The notes under the pieces were generated by a model that saw nothing but the letters and a program-made list of their open reading frames with translations, ran no database searches and was not told where the DNA came from. Shown here one piece after another: positions 17,293 to 26,655 of a DNA stretch of 64,000 bases (position 1 is the stretch's first letter; each line of letters starts with the position of its first letter). A program made the translations under genes and the position numbers. This stretch comes from Kaistella polysaccharea (GTDB taxonomy: Bacteria; Bacteroidota; Bacteroidia; Flavobacteriales; Weeksellaceae). The stretch lies in assembly GCF_020410745.1 (NCBI RefSeq), contig NZ_CP084528.1:992001-1056000 (forward strand). The letters are read 5' to 3'.

Positions 17293-19440
17293 ATGATTAC
17301 AGAAGATTCTCTTTCTGACAAACACGGAAAAGAAATGCCGGTTAACAATGATTTTAAGGAAAATAATGCGGAAGAAAATCAGGTAACTGATACAACTGTT
17401 GATGCCAATAATCATATGGAAGAAATTCCATCAGATAACGAAGTAATAGTTCCTACAACACCTGAATCTGCGTCATCTGAAGATTCTGCAGTAGTTTCTG
17501 TAGATCAGGAAGAAATGAAAGTTGACGAATCTACTAATCAATCTGCAGCTGAATCAGAAGTTTCCGACAGCATGAATTCTCCAGAAGAAAAAACGCAAGG
17601 CGAAGTTGAAAATCATGTAGAAAATTCCGACGAAACCGTAACCGCACAATCCGACGAAAAAATAGATGATTCCAAAGAAGAAAAAGTAGATGCTTCTCAA
17701 CAACCAGAAGTTGCTGCCGAACCAACGCAAAAAAGAGAAGAGAATACCGCTCCAGAAGAAAAAATTACGTTAGATCATCTGTCATTGGCAGAAATTCTGG
17801 CTGAGATGGAACAGATCATCAATCAGGAAGATACTGCGACTCATTTTCGCAAATTTAATCAGTTAAAAGAAGAGGCTAATCACCGAATTCACGAGGAAAA
17901 CAATAATCTTAAAAGAGATTTTGTGGCGGAAGGAAATCCTGAGGAACTTTTCACGGCCCAAAATCCAGCTCAGGCAAAACTCTCTGGCATCTTGCATGTA
18001 TTTAGAGAAAAATCCGACAAATATCATCAGCAACAAGAACTTCAGCACAATTCAAATTTAGAACATCGTCAAGGAATTATCGATAAACTAAAAAATCTTT
18101 ATACCAATACCGAAGCGGGAACCAATCTTTTTAAAGCAATCCGCGAAATAAAAGACGACTGGAAGAACGCTGGACAAGTGGCTAAATCTGAATTTAAGTT
18201 GCTAAATAACAACTACTTCCATCATTTAAATCAGTTCTATCAAATGCTTGATATGAACAAAGAATATATGGAGCAGGAATTTGCTCATAATTTGGAGAAA
18301 AGAAATCATATTATTCAGCGCGCCAAAGAACTTGAAACAGAACCGTCCGTTCAAAAAGCACTGAACGAATTGCAATATCTGCATAAACTTTGGAAAGAAG
18401 AAGCAGAACCTGTAGCAGAGGAATTCCGGGAAAAAACTTGGGACGAGTTTAAAGAACTTTCTAATAAAATTCACGATAGAAAATCTGAGCTTACAGAACA
18501 GATTGAAAAAGAACAGAACGAAAATCTTCTCAAAAAGAACGAAATTATTGAGGAGTTGAAAAAACTGGCAATCTCTGCGAAAGAAAGCAACCACAATTAC
18601 TGGCAAAATTCAATTAGAAAAGTTGAAGATTTACGAACAGAATTTCTTCGTTTAGGAAATGTACCCCGTAAATATTCAAACCAAAACTGGAATGATTTTA
18701 AACTGAATTTGAGGAATTTCAACATCAGTAAAAATGAATTTTATAAAGGTTTAAAAAATTCGCAACAGACTAATCTGGACGAAAAATTAAAATTAATTCA
18801 GACGGCAAAAGATAATATGCTTAGCGAAGATTGGGAAATTGCAGTTCCACTTTATAAAAAATTACAAGACGACTGGAAAAAAATTGGCCATGTTCCGAGA
18901 AGCATGACCAATAAGGTTTGGGACGATTTTCGTGAAGCTTGCAATGTTTTTTTCAATAATTACAGGGAGAAAAATAACACCGCAAACGACAACTGGAAAG
19001 AAAATTATAAGAATAAAAAGCAACTTCTGGATGAGTTAAAAGAAATCGGAAACGAAGAAGGAAGTGTAGAAAAAATCGAGCAGATTAAAAGCAGCTGGAA
19101 TAATATCGGTAAAGTGCCACGCGAAAAAATAACCATTAATACAGATTTTAACAAAACACTTCGCGAAAAACTGAAGTTGAATAAAATTCATGAATATGAT
19201 CTGAAAGAAGAAGGTTTAAGCGAAAATCAACTTACTGACAAAGCGCGTAAAATTAAAAATCAGATTGCCGATTTAGAAGCTGAAGTTGTAAAAATGGAAA
19301 ACAACCTTGGATTCTTCAGCAACTCTTCACGAGAAAATCCTTTATTAAAAGAAACTTTTGATAAAATTGATGAAAAGAAATCTCAAATCGAAACCATGAA
19401 ACAAAGTTTACACAACATTGTAGCTGGAGAAAATTATTAA
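17293..19440 (+). CDS. DUF349 domain-containing protein
   Basis: About 715 residues. The first 150 or so are highly acidic, low-complexity and probably disordered (repeats of EE, DD, S and T). The rest is long helical coiled-coil-like sequence with repeated DUF349 units, each marked by a W-x3-G/L-x-VP pattern: LRLGNVPRKYSNQNW, DDWKKIGHVPRSM, SSWNNIGKVPREK. The domain is widespread in Bacteroidota and its function is unknown. The frame also has a TTG at 17248 and an ATG at 17254; I chose the ATG at 17293 (MITEDSLSDK), but the start is not certain. The 19446 gene begins 5 bp after the stop. Confidence 0.82.
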   Translation: MITEDSLSDKHGKEMPVNNDFKENNAEENQVTDTTVDANNHMEEIPSDNEVIVPTTPESASSEDSAVVSVDQEEMKVDESTNQSAAESEVSDSMNSPEEKTQGEVENHVENSDETVTAQSDEKIDDSKEEKVDASQQPEVAAEPTQKREENTAPEEKITLDHLSLAEILAEMEQIINQEDTATHFRKFNQLKEEANHRIHEENNNLKRDFVAEGNPEELFTAQNPAQAKLSGILHVFREKSDKYHQQQELQHNSNLEHRQGIIDKLKNLYTNTEAGTNLFKAIREIKDDWKNAGQVAKSEFKLLNNNYFHHLNQFYQMLDMNKEYMEQEFAHNLEKRNHIIQRAKELETEPSVQKALNELQYLHKLWKEEAEPVAEEFREKTWDEFKELSNKIHDRKSELTEQIEKEQNENLLKKNEIIEELKKLAISAKESNHNYWQNSIRKVEDLRTEFLRLGNVPRKYSNQNWNDFKLNLRNFNISKNEFYKGLKNSQQTNLDEKLKLIQTAKDNMLSEDWEIAVPLYKKLQDDWKKIGHVPRSMTNKVWDDFREACNVFFNNYREKNNTANDNWKENYKNKKQLLDELKEIGNEEGSVEKIEQIKSSWNNIGKVPREKITINTDFNKTLREKLKLNKIHEYDLKEEGLSENQLTDKARKIKNQIADLEAEVVKMENNLGFFSNSSRENPLLKETFDKIDEKKSQIETMKQSLHNIVAGENY

Positions 19441-19445
19441 AAAAG

Positions 19446-20033
19446 ATGTTAAAAAATTTATTTTTGCTGGTCATGTTGCTGGCAGTTTCCAATATAAATG
19501 CGCAGGAAAGAAAAGATATACTTTCAATTCCCGGCCCGATTGACCTTCATGGTACAGAATTTTTCTTATCCTGGAGTAAGCCAGTTTCCAAAACATTATT
19601 TCGTCAGCAATATTTGCCGCGAGATGAAAAAATGGAAAACTTTACGCAGCTGATCGAATTTTCTTATTTCAATAAAGAAATCGATATTGAATTGGCAGTT
19701 CGTCAGAAAGTAGAACAGATTCAAGCCCGGGAAAAAACCGATAAATTGGCTAAGGTTAACGTTTCTCAAAATAAAGATGGGAGTGAATTCATTGTTGATT
19801 ATTTTATTTCCGAAAATCCGGAAAAGGGCGAACCCTACGTCGAATATATTGTGGATCGCTTTATAAGTGAGGACAAAGGCGCAGGAAAAACGTTCCTGAT
19901 TTTTTCTTATGTTAAAAGAGCGTACAACAATGTTAAATGGGAATCTCGTGCAATGGCGAAGATGCGCGATGATATTTTAATTAATGTCATCGAATATAAA
20001 ATCCCTACGATCAGACTTAAAAACATTAATTAA
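19446..20033 (+). CDS. Exported protein of unknown function
   Basis: 195 residues, not recognised as a named family. An N-terminal signal peptide (MLKNLFLLVMLLAVSNINAQ) is followed by about 175 soluble residues rich in charged strands, including FIVDYFISENPEKGEPYVEY and IVDRFISEDKGAGKTFLIF. There is no T9SS sorting domain or lipobox, so it is probably periplasmic. It starts 5 bp after the DUF349 gene and is followed 8 bp later by a strong terminator, so the two form a unit. Coupling to a DUF349 protein is the only functional clue. Confidence 0.72.
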   Translation: MLKNLFLLVMLLAVSNINAQERKDILSIPGPIDLHGTEFFLSWSKPVSKTLFRQQYLPRDEKMENFTQLIEFSYFNKEIDIELAVRQKVEQIQAREKTDKLAKVNVSQNKDGSEFIVDYFISENPEKGEPYVEYIVDRFISEDKGAGKTFLIFSYVKRAYNNVKWESRAMAKMRDDILINVIEYKIPTIRLKNIN

Positions 20034-20040
20034 AAATTTA

Positions 20041-20067
20041 AACACCCAACGCTGGGTGTTTTTTATT
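20041..20067 (+). terminator. Rho-independent terminator abutting the ribD start
   Basis: AACACCCA (20041-20048) pairs perfectly with TGGGTGTT (20053-20060) across a 4-nt ACGC loop and is followed by a T run to 20064. The ribD ATG begins at 20071, only four bases after this element. Confidence 0.85.
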
Positions 20068-20070
20068 AGA

Positions 20071-21093
20071 ATGACACACGAAATCTATATGCAACGCTGT
20101 CTGGATTTGGCACAAAAAGCGCTCGGCAAAACCTATCCTAATCCTATTGTGGGCAGTGTAATTGTTTATAACGGTGAAATAATAGGCGAAGGCTATCACG
20201 CAAAAGCGGGGGAAAATCACGCTGAGATTAACGCTATAAATTCTGTAAAGAATCCTGCGTTGTTAAAAGATTCCACCATTTATGTTTCGTTGGAACCTTG
20301 TTCCCATTTCGGAAAAACACCACCTTGTGCACTTAAACTTGTTGAAATTGGTTTTAAGAAAGTTGTGATAGGTTGTCTGGATTCTAATAAGGCGGTGAAT
20401 GGAAAAGGGAAATTGATGATCGAAAACGCAGGTATTGAAGTGATCTGTGGCATTCTCGAAGAAGAATGTAAGGACGCTAATAAGCGTTTTTTCACTTTTC
20501 AGGAAAAGAAAAGACCTTTTATTATTTTAAAATGGGCAGAATCTGTTGATGGTTTTTTGGACCGAAATTTTAAACCTACGCAAATTGGTAATCCATTAAC
20601 AAAGCAATTTGTACATTTTATGAGAAGTCAGGAAGAAGCAATTCTTGTCGGTACAAAAACGGCTTTAGTCGATAATCCCAGTTTAACCACGCGGGAAATT
20701 GACGGTAGAAATCCGGTGCGAATTTTAATTGATCTGGATCTAAAAGTTCCACTTGATTTTAAAGTATTGAATGAGGAAGCTAAAACTCTTGTTTTTAACG
20801 TTCACAAAAATGAGCAAATAAAAAACATTAACTATATTAAAATCAGTAATGAAAATCTAGTCAATGAAATACTTCATCATCTTTATGAACTTCAAATTCA
20901 ATCTGTCTTGATTGAAGGTGGCGCTTATACTTTGCAGCAATGTATTGATCAAGGTTTCTGGGATGAAGCGATAATCATTAAAAATGAAAATCTTTTATTA
21001 GAATGTGGAACGAGAGCTCCTAAAACTAATACGCAATGCGTGAATAAGATTGAGCTGCGTGATAATTTAGTGGAATTTTACAAAAATACTTAA
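20071..21093 (+). CDS. ribD: Bifunctional riboflavin biosynthesis deaminase/reductase RibD
   Basis: 340 residues. The N-terminal deaminase domain has His50-Ala-Glu52 and the zinc cysteines Cys77 and Cys86 in EPCSHFGKTPPC. The C-terminal reductase domain starts around KWAESVDGFLD. It carries out the second and third steps of riboflavin synthesis, deaminating the pyrimidinone amine and reducing the ribosyl side chain. The frame is open back to 19984, but the extension would run through the terminator hairpin and the upstream gene's end. MTHEIYMQRCLDLAQKA at 20071 is the family N-terminus. Other rib genes are not in the window and no FMN riboswitch is visible. Confidence 0.92.
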   Translation: MTHEIYMQRCLDLAQKALGKTYPNPIVGSVIVYNGEIIGEGYHAKAGENHAEINAINSVKNPALLKDSTIYVSLEPCSHFGKTPPCALKLVEIGFKKVVIGCLDSNKAVNGKGKLMIENAGIEVICGILEEECKDANKRFFTFQEKKRPFIILKWAESVDGFLDRNFKPTQIGNPLTKQFVHFMRSQEEAILVGTKTALVDNPSLTTREIDGRNPVRILIDLDLKVPLDFKVLNEEAKTLVFNVHKNEQIKNINYIKISNENLVNEILHHLYELQIQSVLIEGGAYTLQQCIDQGFWDEAIIIKNENLLLECGTRAPKTNTQCVNKIELRDNLVEFYKNT

Positions 21094-21699
21094 GTGGAAT
21101 TTTCTTTCGATACCATCAAAACTCCTGTTGATCAAATCTTGTTGCGGGAAAAAGGCAGTAAGTTCATCGGTTTTGCCTTTCCGGTGCGAAATGACTTTGA
21201 GATTAAGGAAAGTTTAAATAAAATAAAGGAAATTCATCCTAAAGCTACGCACCACTGCTATGCTTTTCGGCTTGGCGTTACTGGTGAAAATTATCGTGCT
21301 AATGATGATGGGGAACCTTCGGGCAGCGCTGGTTCACCGATATACAATCAATTGCTAGCGCATAATGTAACTAATATTTTAGTCATTGTCGTTCGATATT
21401 ATGGCGGAACAAAACTGGGCGTTTCCGGATTGGTTCGTGCTTATAAGGAAACAGCCAAAGTAACTTTGGAATCTTCAGAAATCATCACTGAAGAATTGAA
21501 AAGTGAATTACTCATCCAATTCCCTTTTACGCAACAGAATGTCATTTTCACCTTGCTTAATAAATTTGAGGCTAAAATTTTAGACTTTACTGCAGAAGAA
21601 AAATGCAGCATCAAAGCACGTTTAAAAACGGCGGAAAAAGAAAACATCTCAGACCAATTGGCTGAGATGCAAAATATATCATTTGAATTTTTAAATTAA
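21094..21699 (+). CDS. YigZ/IMPACT family protein
   Basis: A 201-residue UPF0029/IMPACT protein. The conserved blocks HPKATHHCYAFRLG, NDDGEPSGSAGSPIYNQL and VVRYYGGTKLGVSGLVRAY are all present, followed by the small C-terminal DUF1949-like ferredoxin fold. Bacterial YigZ is an RNA-associated or translation-linked protein of unclear activity. The start is GTG at 21094, directly abutting the ribD stop (TAA/GTG), which suggests translational coupling. Its stop overlaps that of the convergent YugP-like peptidase gene. Confidence 0.88.
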   Translation: MEFSFDTIKTPVDQILLREKGSKFIGFAFPVRNDFEIKESLNKIKEIHPKATHHCYAFRLGVTGENYRANDDGEPSGSAGSPIYNQLLAHNVTNILVIVVRYYGGTKLGVSGLVRAYKETAKVTLESSEIITEELKSELLIQFPFTQQNVIFTLLNKFEAKILDFTAEEKCSIKARLKTAEKENISDQLAEMQNISFEFLN

Positions 21700-22403
21700 T
21701 CTCTTCTTCCCATAAGCAGCGATGCCCAATAAAGAAGCTGTGCTAAGGAACCTAAAGCTGCTACAACGTATGTTCTTGCCGCCCACTTTAAAGAATCCTG
21801 CACTCCTACATATTCTTCTTCTGTAACGGTTCCGGTAGTTTTCAACCATTTCATAGCTCTGTTACTGGCATCATATTCTACGGGTAAAGTAATGAAGGAA
21901 AATAACGTAGTTACTGCAAATAACGCAACACCGATTGCTAAAACCGTAGTATTTCCATTTGGATTTTCAATTGTTCTCGTCGCACCCATCAAAACGATAC
22001 CACCAATAAGGACAAACTGCATCAAATTCGAACTGATGTTGACCATCGGAACCAATTTAGAGCGTAATTGTAACATAGAATATCCCACAGCATGCTGCAC
22101 TGCATGTCCACACTCATGTGCAGCAACCGCAGCGGCAGCAGCATTTCTTTGCATGTAAACGCCTTCTGATAAATTAACTGTTTTGTCAGCAGGATTGTAG
22201 TGGTCTGTTAATTGGCCAGGAACAGATATTACTTTGACATCATTAATGTTATTGTCACGAAGCATTTTTTCCGCAATTTCTTTTCCAGATAATCCGTTGC
22301 GCAGATGGACCTGCGAATAATGTTGGAATTTTGATTTCAACCTGGAGGAAACTAACCAACTCACTAACATTGAAATCCCAATAATTAAATAATACCCTGT
22401 CAT
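21696..22403 (-). CDS. YugP-like zinc metallopeptidase (membrane)
   Basis: A 235-residue member of the neutral zinc metallopeptidase family Zn_peptidase_2. An N-terminal membrane helix is followed by a cytosolic part with VNLSEGVYMQRNAAAAAVAA, leading into HECGH (residues 96-100), the HExxH zinc site with catalytic Glu97. Two or three further membrane helices follow. The family is widespread and its substrates are unknown; a role in membrane protein quality control is often guessed. The gene stands alone on the minus strand, and its stop codon overlaps that of the YigZ gene by 3 bp. Confidence 0.88.
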   Translation of the reverse strand: MTGYYLIIGISMLVSWLVSSRLKSKFQHYSQVHLRNGLSGKEIAEKMLRDNNINDVKVISVPGQLTDHYNPADKTVNLSEGVYMQRNAAAAAVAAHECGHAVQHAVGYSMLQLRSKLVPMVNISSNLMQFVLIGGIVLMGATRTIENPNGNTTVLAIGVALFAVTTLFSFITLPVEYDASNRAMKWLKTTGTVTEEEYVGVQDSLKWAARTYVVAALGSLAQLLYWASLLMGRRD

Positions 22404-22463
22404 TCTTTCTTCTTTTTTCTATATTGATAATTCGCTTACTATTAATAAAAAACGTGCCAAAGT

Positions 22464-22493
22464 TTTGATTTTTCACCGAATCATTTATCTTTG
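22464..22493 (+). promoter_or_regulatory. Bacteroidota-type promoter for the GNAT gene
   Basis: TTTG (22464-22467), 18 bp spacer, TATCTTTG (22486-22493): a close match to the flavobacterial consensus TTTG-N(19-21)-TAnnTTTG. The start codon is 19 bp downstream. Confidence 0.6.
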
Positions 22494-22512
22494 TTTTCTC
22501 AAATTCAACCGA

Positions 22513-23661
22513 ATGTCTGTGATTACTATTTTTGAAGTGAAAACTGCAAATGATTTAAAAAATTTCATCAAATTTCCGATGGAACTGTACAAAAGTAACG
22601 AAAATTATGTTCCGCCTCTCATTAAAGATGAAGAACATATTTGGAGTCCGAAAGAAAATGCAGCCCTTAATTTTTCCGAATTTAAAAGATATCTTGCTTT
22701 AAAAGATCAAAAAATCGTGGGCCGAATTGCCGTGATGATTAATCACAAGGAAGTAGAAGATTTGGGAATCAGCAAAGTACGTTTCGGCTGGCTCGACTTT
22801 ATTGATGATATTGAAGTGACGAAGGCATTACTTAATAAGGCAATCGAATTTGCGCAACAAAAGGAAATGACGAAAATTGAAGGTCCCATGGGCTTCACCA
22901 ATTTAGACAAAGCAGGGATGCTAACGATGGGTTTTGACAGGTTGGCCACCATGATTGGACTTTATAATCACTCTTACTATCCAGAACATCTTGAGAAATT
23001 AGGATTGAAGAAGGAAAAAGAATGGGTGGAATATGAACTTGATTTTCCGGAGATTCTTTCAGATAAAATACTGAAATTCAGCAGTCTAATTTCAGAAAAA
23101 TATAAATTAAGAGTTTTAGAGTTTAACAATAAACAGGAGATTTTACCATATGTTTTCCCAATGTTTAAATTATTGGATGAAACGTATAAAACGCTTTCCA
23201 CTTATACACCTATTACTGACGAACAAATTCAGACTTATAAAGACAAATATTTCAATTTCATTGATAAAGATTATATCGTCTGCATTGTTGATGAACACGA
23301 TGAACTGGTTTCCTTCGCGATCACAATGCCTTCCTACTCCAAAGCTCTACAGAAGGCGAATGGAAAACTACTTCCGTTTGGCTGGTATCATTTGATTCAG
23401 GCTGGCAAAAAAAATCTTCGTGCAAATTTTTACCTCATAGGAATTCATCCGGATTATCAGCGGCGCGGTGTTACATCGCTGATCTTTAAAGAGATATGGC
23501 GCAATTTCAGCAAAAAAGGAATAAAATTATTAGAAACAAATCCAGAATTAGAAGAGAATAAAAGCGTGCAGGTACTCTGGCAGGATTATAATCCGGTGAA
23601 TCACAAACGCCGCAGAACATACGCGATGGATGTTTCCCCACAAACTCCTTTGTTTTCATGA
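22513..23661 (+). CDS. GNAT-fold acetyltransferase-like protein
   Basis: 382 residues from MSVITIFEVKT. An upstream in-frame ATG at 22465 would overlap the promoter element, so I reject it. The C-terminal part contains FYLIGIHPDYQRRGVTSLIF, the acetyl-CoA-binding motif A of GNAT enzymes. The N-terminal part has EGPMGFTNLDKAGMLTMGFD, a block conserved in a large uncharacterised bacterial family. The substrate is unknown. The stop overlaps the start of the next small gene (ATGA), so the two are translationally coupled. Confidence 0.75.
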   Translation: MSVITIFEVKTANDLKNFIKFPMELYKSNENYVPPLIKDEEHIWSPKENAALNFSEFKRYLALKDQKIVGRIAVMINHKEVEDLGISKVRFGWLDFIDDIEVTKALLNKAIEFAQQKEMTKIEGPMGFTNLDKAGMLTMGFDRLATMIGLYNHSYYPEHLEKLGLKKEKEWVEYELDFPEILSDKILKFSSLISEKYKLRVLEFNNKQEILPYVFPMFKLLDETYKTLSTYTPITDEQIQTYKDKYFNFIDKDYIVCIVDEHDELVSFAITMPSYSKALQKANGKLLPFGWYHLIQAGKKNLRANFYLIGIHPDYQRRGVTSLIFKEIWRNFSKKGIKLLETNPELEENKSVQVLWQDYNPVNHKRRRTYAMDVSPQTPLFS

Positions 23662-23846
23662 GAAAGCAGCTTTACTTTTACATCGCAATCATTATTGCGT
23701 TTATTGCATACAATCAATTTTTTCAGGTCGCTGATCCGAAAACAAATGAGGTGATAAATATCTTGTTCGCCAGTTTTTTATTCTTATATATTGGCTATTT
23801 GGCGTATGAGGTATTAAAAAGGATAAAAAAAACCCATAAAAAGTAA
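23658..23846 (+). CDS. Small two-helix membrane protein
   Basis: 62 residues, unrecognised. Two hydrophobic segments (YFYIAIIIAFIAYNQFF and NILFASFLFLYIGYLAYEVL) are joined by a short polar loop, and the tail is strongly basic (RIKKTHKK), which should stay in the cytoplasm. It overlaps the upstream GNAT gene by 4 bp (ATGA). Its position, just before the complex I operon but upstream of that operon's promoter, gives no clear clue to function. Confidence 0.7.
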   Translation: MRKQLYFYIAIIIAFIAYNQFFQVADPKTNEVINILFASFLFLYIGYLAYEVLKRIKKTHKK

Positions 23847-23869
23847 GAAGCAGTTTTGTGGGATATTAT

Positions 23870-23900
23870 TTTTTCTATACTACATAATTCCCTAAATTTG
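23870..23900 (+). promoter_or_regulatory. Putative promoter of the nuo operon
   Basis: TAAATTTG (23893-23900) is a good -7 box. TTTT at 23870-23873, 19 bp upstream, is a one-mismatch -33 box. The nuoA ATG lies 24 bp downstream. Confidence 0.5.
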
Positions 23901-23924
23901 CATCATTAAGAAAAATATGTCTAC

Positions 23925-24296
23925 ATGAATGTTCCCGCAAATTATATCCCGATCATTATTCAGATTGCAGTTGGTGCAGGTTTCGTTTTACTCTCTATAT
24001 TAGGTACTCATTTTTTAGGTCCTCGTCAAAAAGCGACTTCTATTAAAAAGAATGAAAGTTTTGAATGTGGAGTTGAAGTAGAAGGAAACGCGCGAACGCC
24101 TTTCTCTGTTAAGTATTTCCTAACCGCAGTCCTCTTTGTACTGTTTGATATAGAAATTGTCTTTTTCTATCCTTACGCGGTCAACATCCGTGAATTTGGT
24201 GTGGAAGGATTTTTAGCAGTTCTGACTTTCATCTCGATATTTTTCATTGCCTTTATCTACGTTTGGAAACGGGGTGCGCTTGACTGGGACAAATAG
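23925..24296 (+). CDS. nuoA: NADH-quinone oxidoreductase subunit A
   Basis: 123 residues, three membrane helices. It contains the conserved FECGVEVEGNARTPFSVKYF loop and the acidic residues of the second helix in FVLFDIEIVFFYPYAV. NuoA sits in the membrane arm at the interface with the hydrophilic arm, where its loop contributes to the quinone channel. It is the first gene of a co-directional cluster of 14 nuo genes running to 37936. Confidence 0.95.
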   Translation: MNVPANYIPIIIQIAVGAGFVLLSILGTHFLGPRQKATSIKKNESFECGVEVEGNARTPFSVKYFLTAVLFVLFDIEIVFFYPYAVNIREFGVEGFLAVLTFISIFFIAFIYVWKRGALDWDK

Positions 24297-24334
24297 TTTA
24301 AGAACTGAATCTTTAACAACTTTAAGAAAACAAA

Positions 24335-24892
24335 ATGTCAGATAATAAACCAGTAATTAGAATGGATGCGGAAGCGCCAGAAGGTTACGAAGGAGAAGGA
24401 TTTTTCGCTACCAATCTCAGCAGTGTAATTGGCATGGCGCGTAAATTCTCATTATGGCCTTTGCCTTTTGCAACGTCATGTTGTGGAATTGAATTTATGG
24501 CGACCTTAAACCCAACTTTTGACGCCTCCAGATTTGGAATGGAAAGAAACTCTTTCTCTCCGCGTCAGGCAGATATGTTGATGGTTTGCGGAACGATCGC
24601 AAAAAAATTAGGCCCCGTTTTGAAGCAGGTTTACACTCAAATGGCGGAACCAAAATGGGTTATTGCTGTGGGCGCGTGTGCTTCTAGTGGAGGAATTTTC
24701 GATACCTATTCTGTATTACAGGGAATTGATAAAATTATACCTGTAGATGTTTACGTACCTGGTTGCCCGCCACGTCCTGAACAGATTATTGAAGGTGTGA
24801 TGCAGGTTCAGGCACTGTGTGAAAGCGAAAGTATCCGTAGAAGAGATATGCCTGAATATCAAAGTTTACTGGAATCCTACGATATAAAATAA
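24335..24892 (+). CDS. nuoB: NADH-quinone oxidoreductase subunit B
   Basis: 185 residues. It carries the ligands of the terminal [4Fe-4S] cluster N2: the adjacent pair Cys49-Cys50 (FATSCCGIEF), Cys115 (VGACASSGG) and Cys144 (VPGCPPRPEQ). N2 passes electrons to the quinone. It lies 38 bp after nuoA and 5 bp before nuoC. Confidence 0.96.
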   Translation: MSDNKPVIRMDAEAPEGYEGEGFFATNLSSVIGMARKFSLWPLPFATSCCGIEFMATLNPTFDASRFGMERNSFSPRQADMLMVCGTIAKKLGPVLKQVYTQMAEPKWVIAVGACASSGGIFDTYSVLQGIDKIIPVDVYVPGCPPRPEQIIEGVMQVQALCESESIRRRDMPEYQSLLESYDIK

Positions 24893-24897
24893 AGGAA

Positions 24898-25392
24898 ATG
24901 ACAAACGAATTTGTGCTAGAAGCCATTACCCGGGAATTTCCGGAGTCTGTAGTTTCCCATTCCACGCCGTACGATTTTTTAACATTGGAGATTAAAAAGG
25001 AAGACATCAAGAAAGTTATTCATCACTTACGGGATTCTTCACTTGAAATTAATTTCCTTACTGATATTACCGGAATTCACTATCCAGAAACTCCAGAAAA
25101 AGAACTTGGCGTCATTTATCATTTACAAAACATGAGAACGAATTTCAGAATTCGTTTGAAAGCTTTTATGCCCCGCGAAAATGCGGAAGTTGATACAATG
25201 ACTGATCTCTACGCCGGTGCTAACTGGATGGAGCGGGAAACATTCGAATTCTTTGGTGTTAAATTTAAAGGACATCCTGATTTACGGGTAATCCTTAATG
25301 TAGAAGATATTGGTTACCACCCTATGCTGAAGGAATATCGTTTAGAAGATGGTACAAGAACGGACAAAGATGATAAAATGTTCGGCCGATAA
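24898..25392 (+). CDS. nuoC: NADH-quinone oxidoreductase subunit C
   Basis: 164 residues, the 30-kDa subunit of the peripheral arm. The diagnostic segment near the C-terminus is ERETFEFFGVKFKGHPDLR followed by VIL. It is encoded separately from NuoD, unlike the NuoCD fusion of E. coli, and lacks the longer C-terminal tail of some relatives. Confidence 0.95.
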   Translation: MTNEFVLEAITREFPESVVSHSTPYDFLTLEIKKEDIKKVIHHLRDSSLEINFLTDITGIHYPETPEKELGVIYHLQNMRTNFRIRLKAFMPRENAEVDTMTDLYAGANWMERETFEFFGVKFKGHPDLRVILNVEDIGYHPMLKEYRLEDGTRTDKDDKMFGR

Positions 25393-25431
25393 TTAATTAA
25401 ATGCTTGGGTATAGCTTAAGCGCCCTCGATT

Positions 25432-26655
25432 ATGAAAGATAACGCACTCTCTAATATTCTCAATCAACAGGATTCCAACGATCATATCGATGGGCAGTTG
25501 TATACTTTAAATCTGGGTCCTACACACCCTGCGACACACGGAATTTTCCAAAATGTTCTTACCATGGATGGCGAGAAAATTTTGCATTCAGAGCAAACGA
25601 TTGGATATATTCACCGTGCATTTGAAAAAATATCAGAACGCAGAAATTTTACGCAGATTACAACTTTAACAGATCGTATGAACTATTGTTCTGCGCCCAT
25701 CAATAATATTGGTTGGCACATGACCGTAGAAAAACTTATCGGTTGTGAGGTTCCGAAACGGGTTGATTACATGCGCGTTATTATGATGGAACTGGCACGG
25801 ATTTCCGATCACCTTATCTGTAATGGGGTAATCGCGATGGATGCTGGTGCAATTACAGGCTTAACTTATCTTTTCCAGGAAAGAGAAAAGATTTACAATA
25901 TGTACGAAGAGGTTTGCGGCGCAAGACTTACTACAAATATGGGAAGAATAGGTGGTTTTGAAAGAGATTTCAGTCCTAAATTCCATGAATTCCTACAAAC
26001 CTGGTTGAAGAAATTCCCGAAAATTTTTGGGGAATTCTGTGCTTTAAATGAACGTAATAGAATTTTCATGGACCGGACCATTAAAGCTGGACCAATATCA
26101 GCCGAACGCGCATTAAGCTACGGTTTTACAGGACCTAACTTACGAGCAGCAGGTGTAGATTATGATGTGAGAGTTGCCAACCCTTACTCCTCTTATCAGG
26201 ATTTTGATTTCATTATTCCGATAGGAACTGCCGGTGATACTTATGACCGATTTATGGTTCGCCAACAGGAGGTTTGGGAAAGTTTGAAAATTATTGAGCA
26301 AGCCTATAAAAATCTTCCAGATGGACCTTTCCACGCTGATGTTCCGGATTTCTACCTGCCAGAAAAAGCAGATGTTTACACGAAGATGGAAGCATTAATT
26401 TACCATTTCAAAATTGTAATGGGAGAAACTGATGTTCCCAAAGGTGAAGTTTATCATGCTGTAGAGGGTGGAAATGGTGAACTGGGATTCTATCTTGTTA
26501 GTGATGGCGGAAGAAGTCCTTATAGACTGCATTTTAGAAGACCTTGCTTTATTTACTATCAGGCATTCCCAGAAATGATTCAGGGTGGACCAATCTCCGA
26601 TGCAATTGTTACCATGTGTAGTATGAATGTAATTGCAGGGGAACTTGATGCTTAG
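25432..26655 (+). CDS. nuoD: NADH-quinone oxidoreductase subunit D
   Basis: 407 residues, the 49-kDa subunit, related to the large subunit of [NiFe] hydrogenases but without nickel cysteines. Conserved sequences include LGPTHPATHG near the N-terminus, which with NuoB lines the quinone site, and GEVYHAVEGGNGELGFYLVS. A separate nuoD rather than a CD fusion is the usual Bacteroidota arrangement. The 138-bp gap that follows holds nothing recognisable. Confidence 0.96.
   Translation: MKDNALSNILNQQDSNDHIDGQLYTLNLGPTHPATHGIFQNVLTMDGEKILHSEQTIGYIHRAFEKISERRNFTQITTLTDRMNYCSAPINNIGWHMTVEKLIGCEVPKRVDYMRVIMMELARISDHLICNGVIAMDAGAITGLTYLFQEREKIYNMYEEVCGARLTTNMGRIGGFERDFSPKFHEFLQTWLKKFPKIFGEFCALNERNRIFMDRTIKAGPISAERALSYGFTGPNLRAAGVDYDVRVANPYSSYQDFDFIIPIGTAGDTYDRFMVRQQEVWESLKIIEQAYKNLPDGPFHADVPDFYLPEKADVYTKMEALIYHFKIVMGETDVPKGEVYHAVEGGNGELGFYLVSDGGRSPYRLHFRRPCFIYYQAFPEMIQGGPISDAIVTMCSMNVIAGELDA

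Noticed and set aside
19984-20070. FMN riboswitch or longer N-terminus for ribD
   Set aside because: No RFN-element sequence is visible; the region contains the end of the upstream gene and a simple terminator hairpin.
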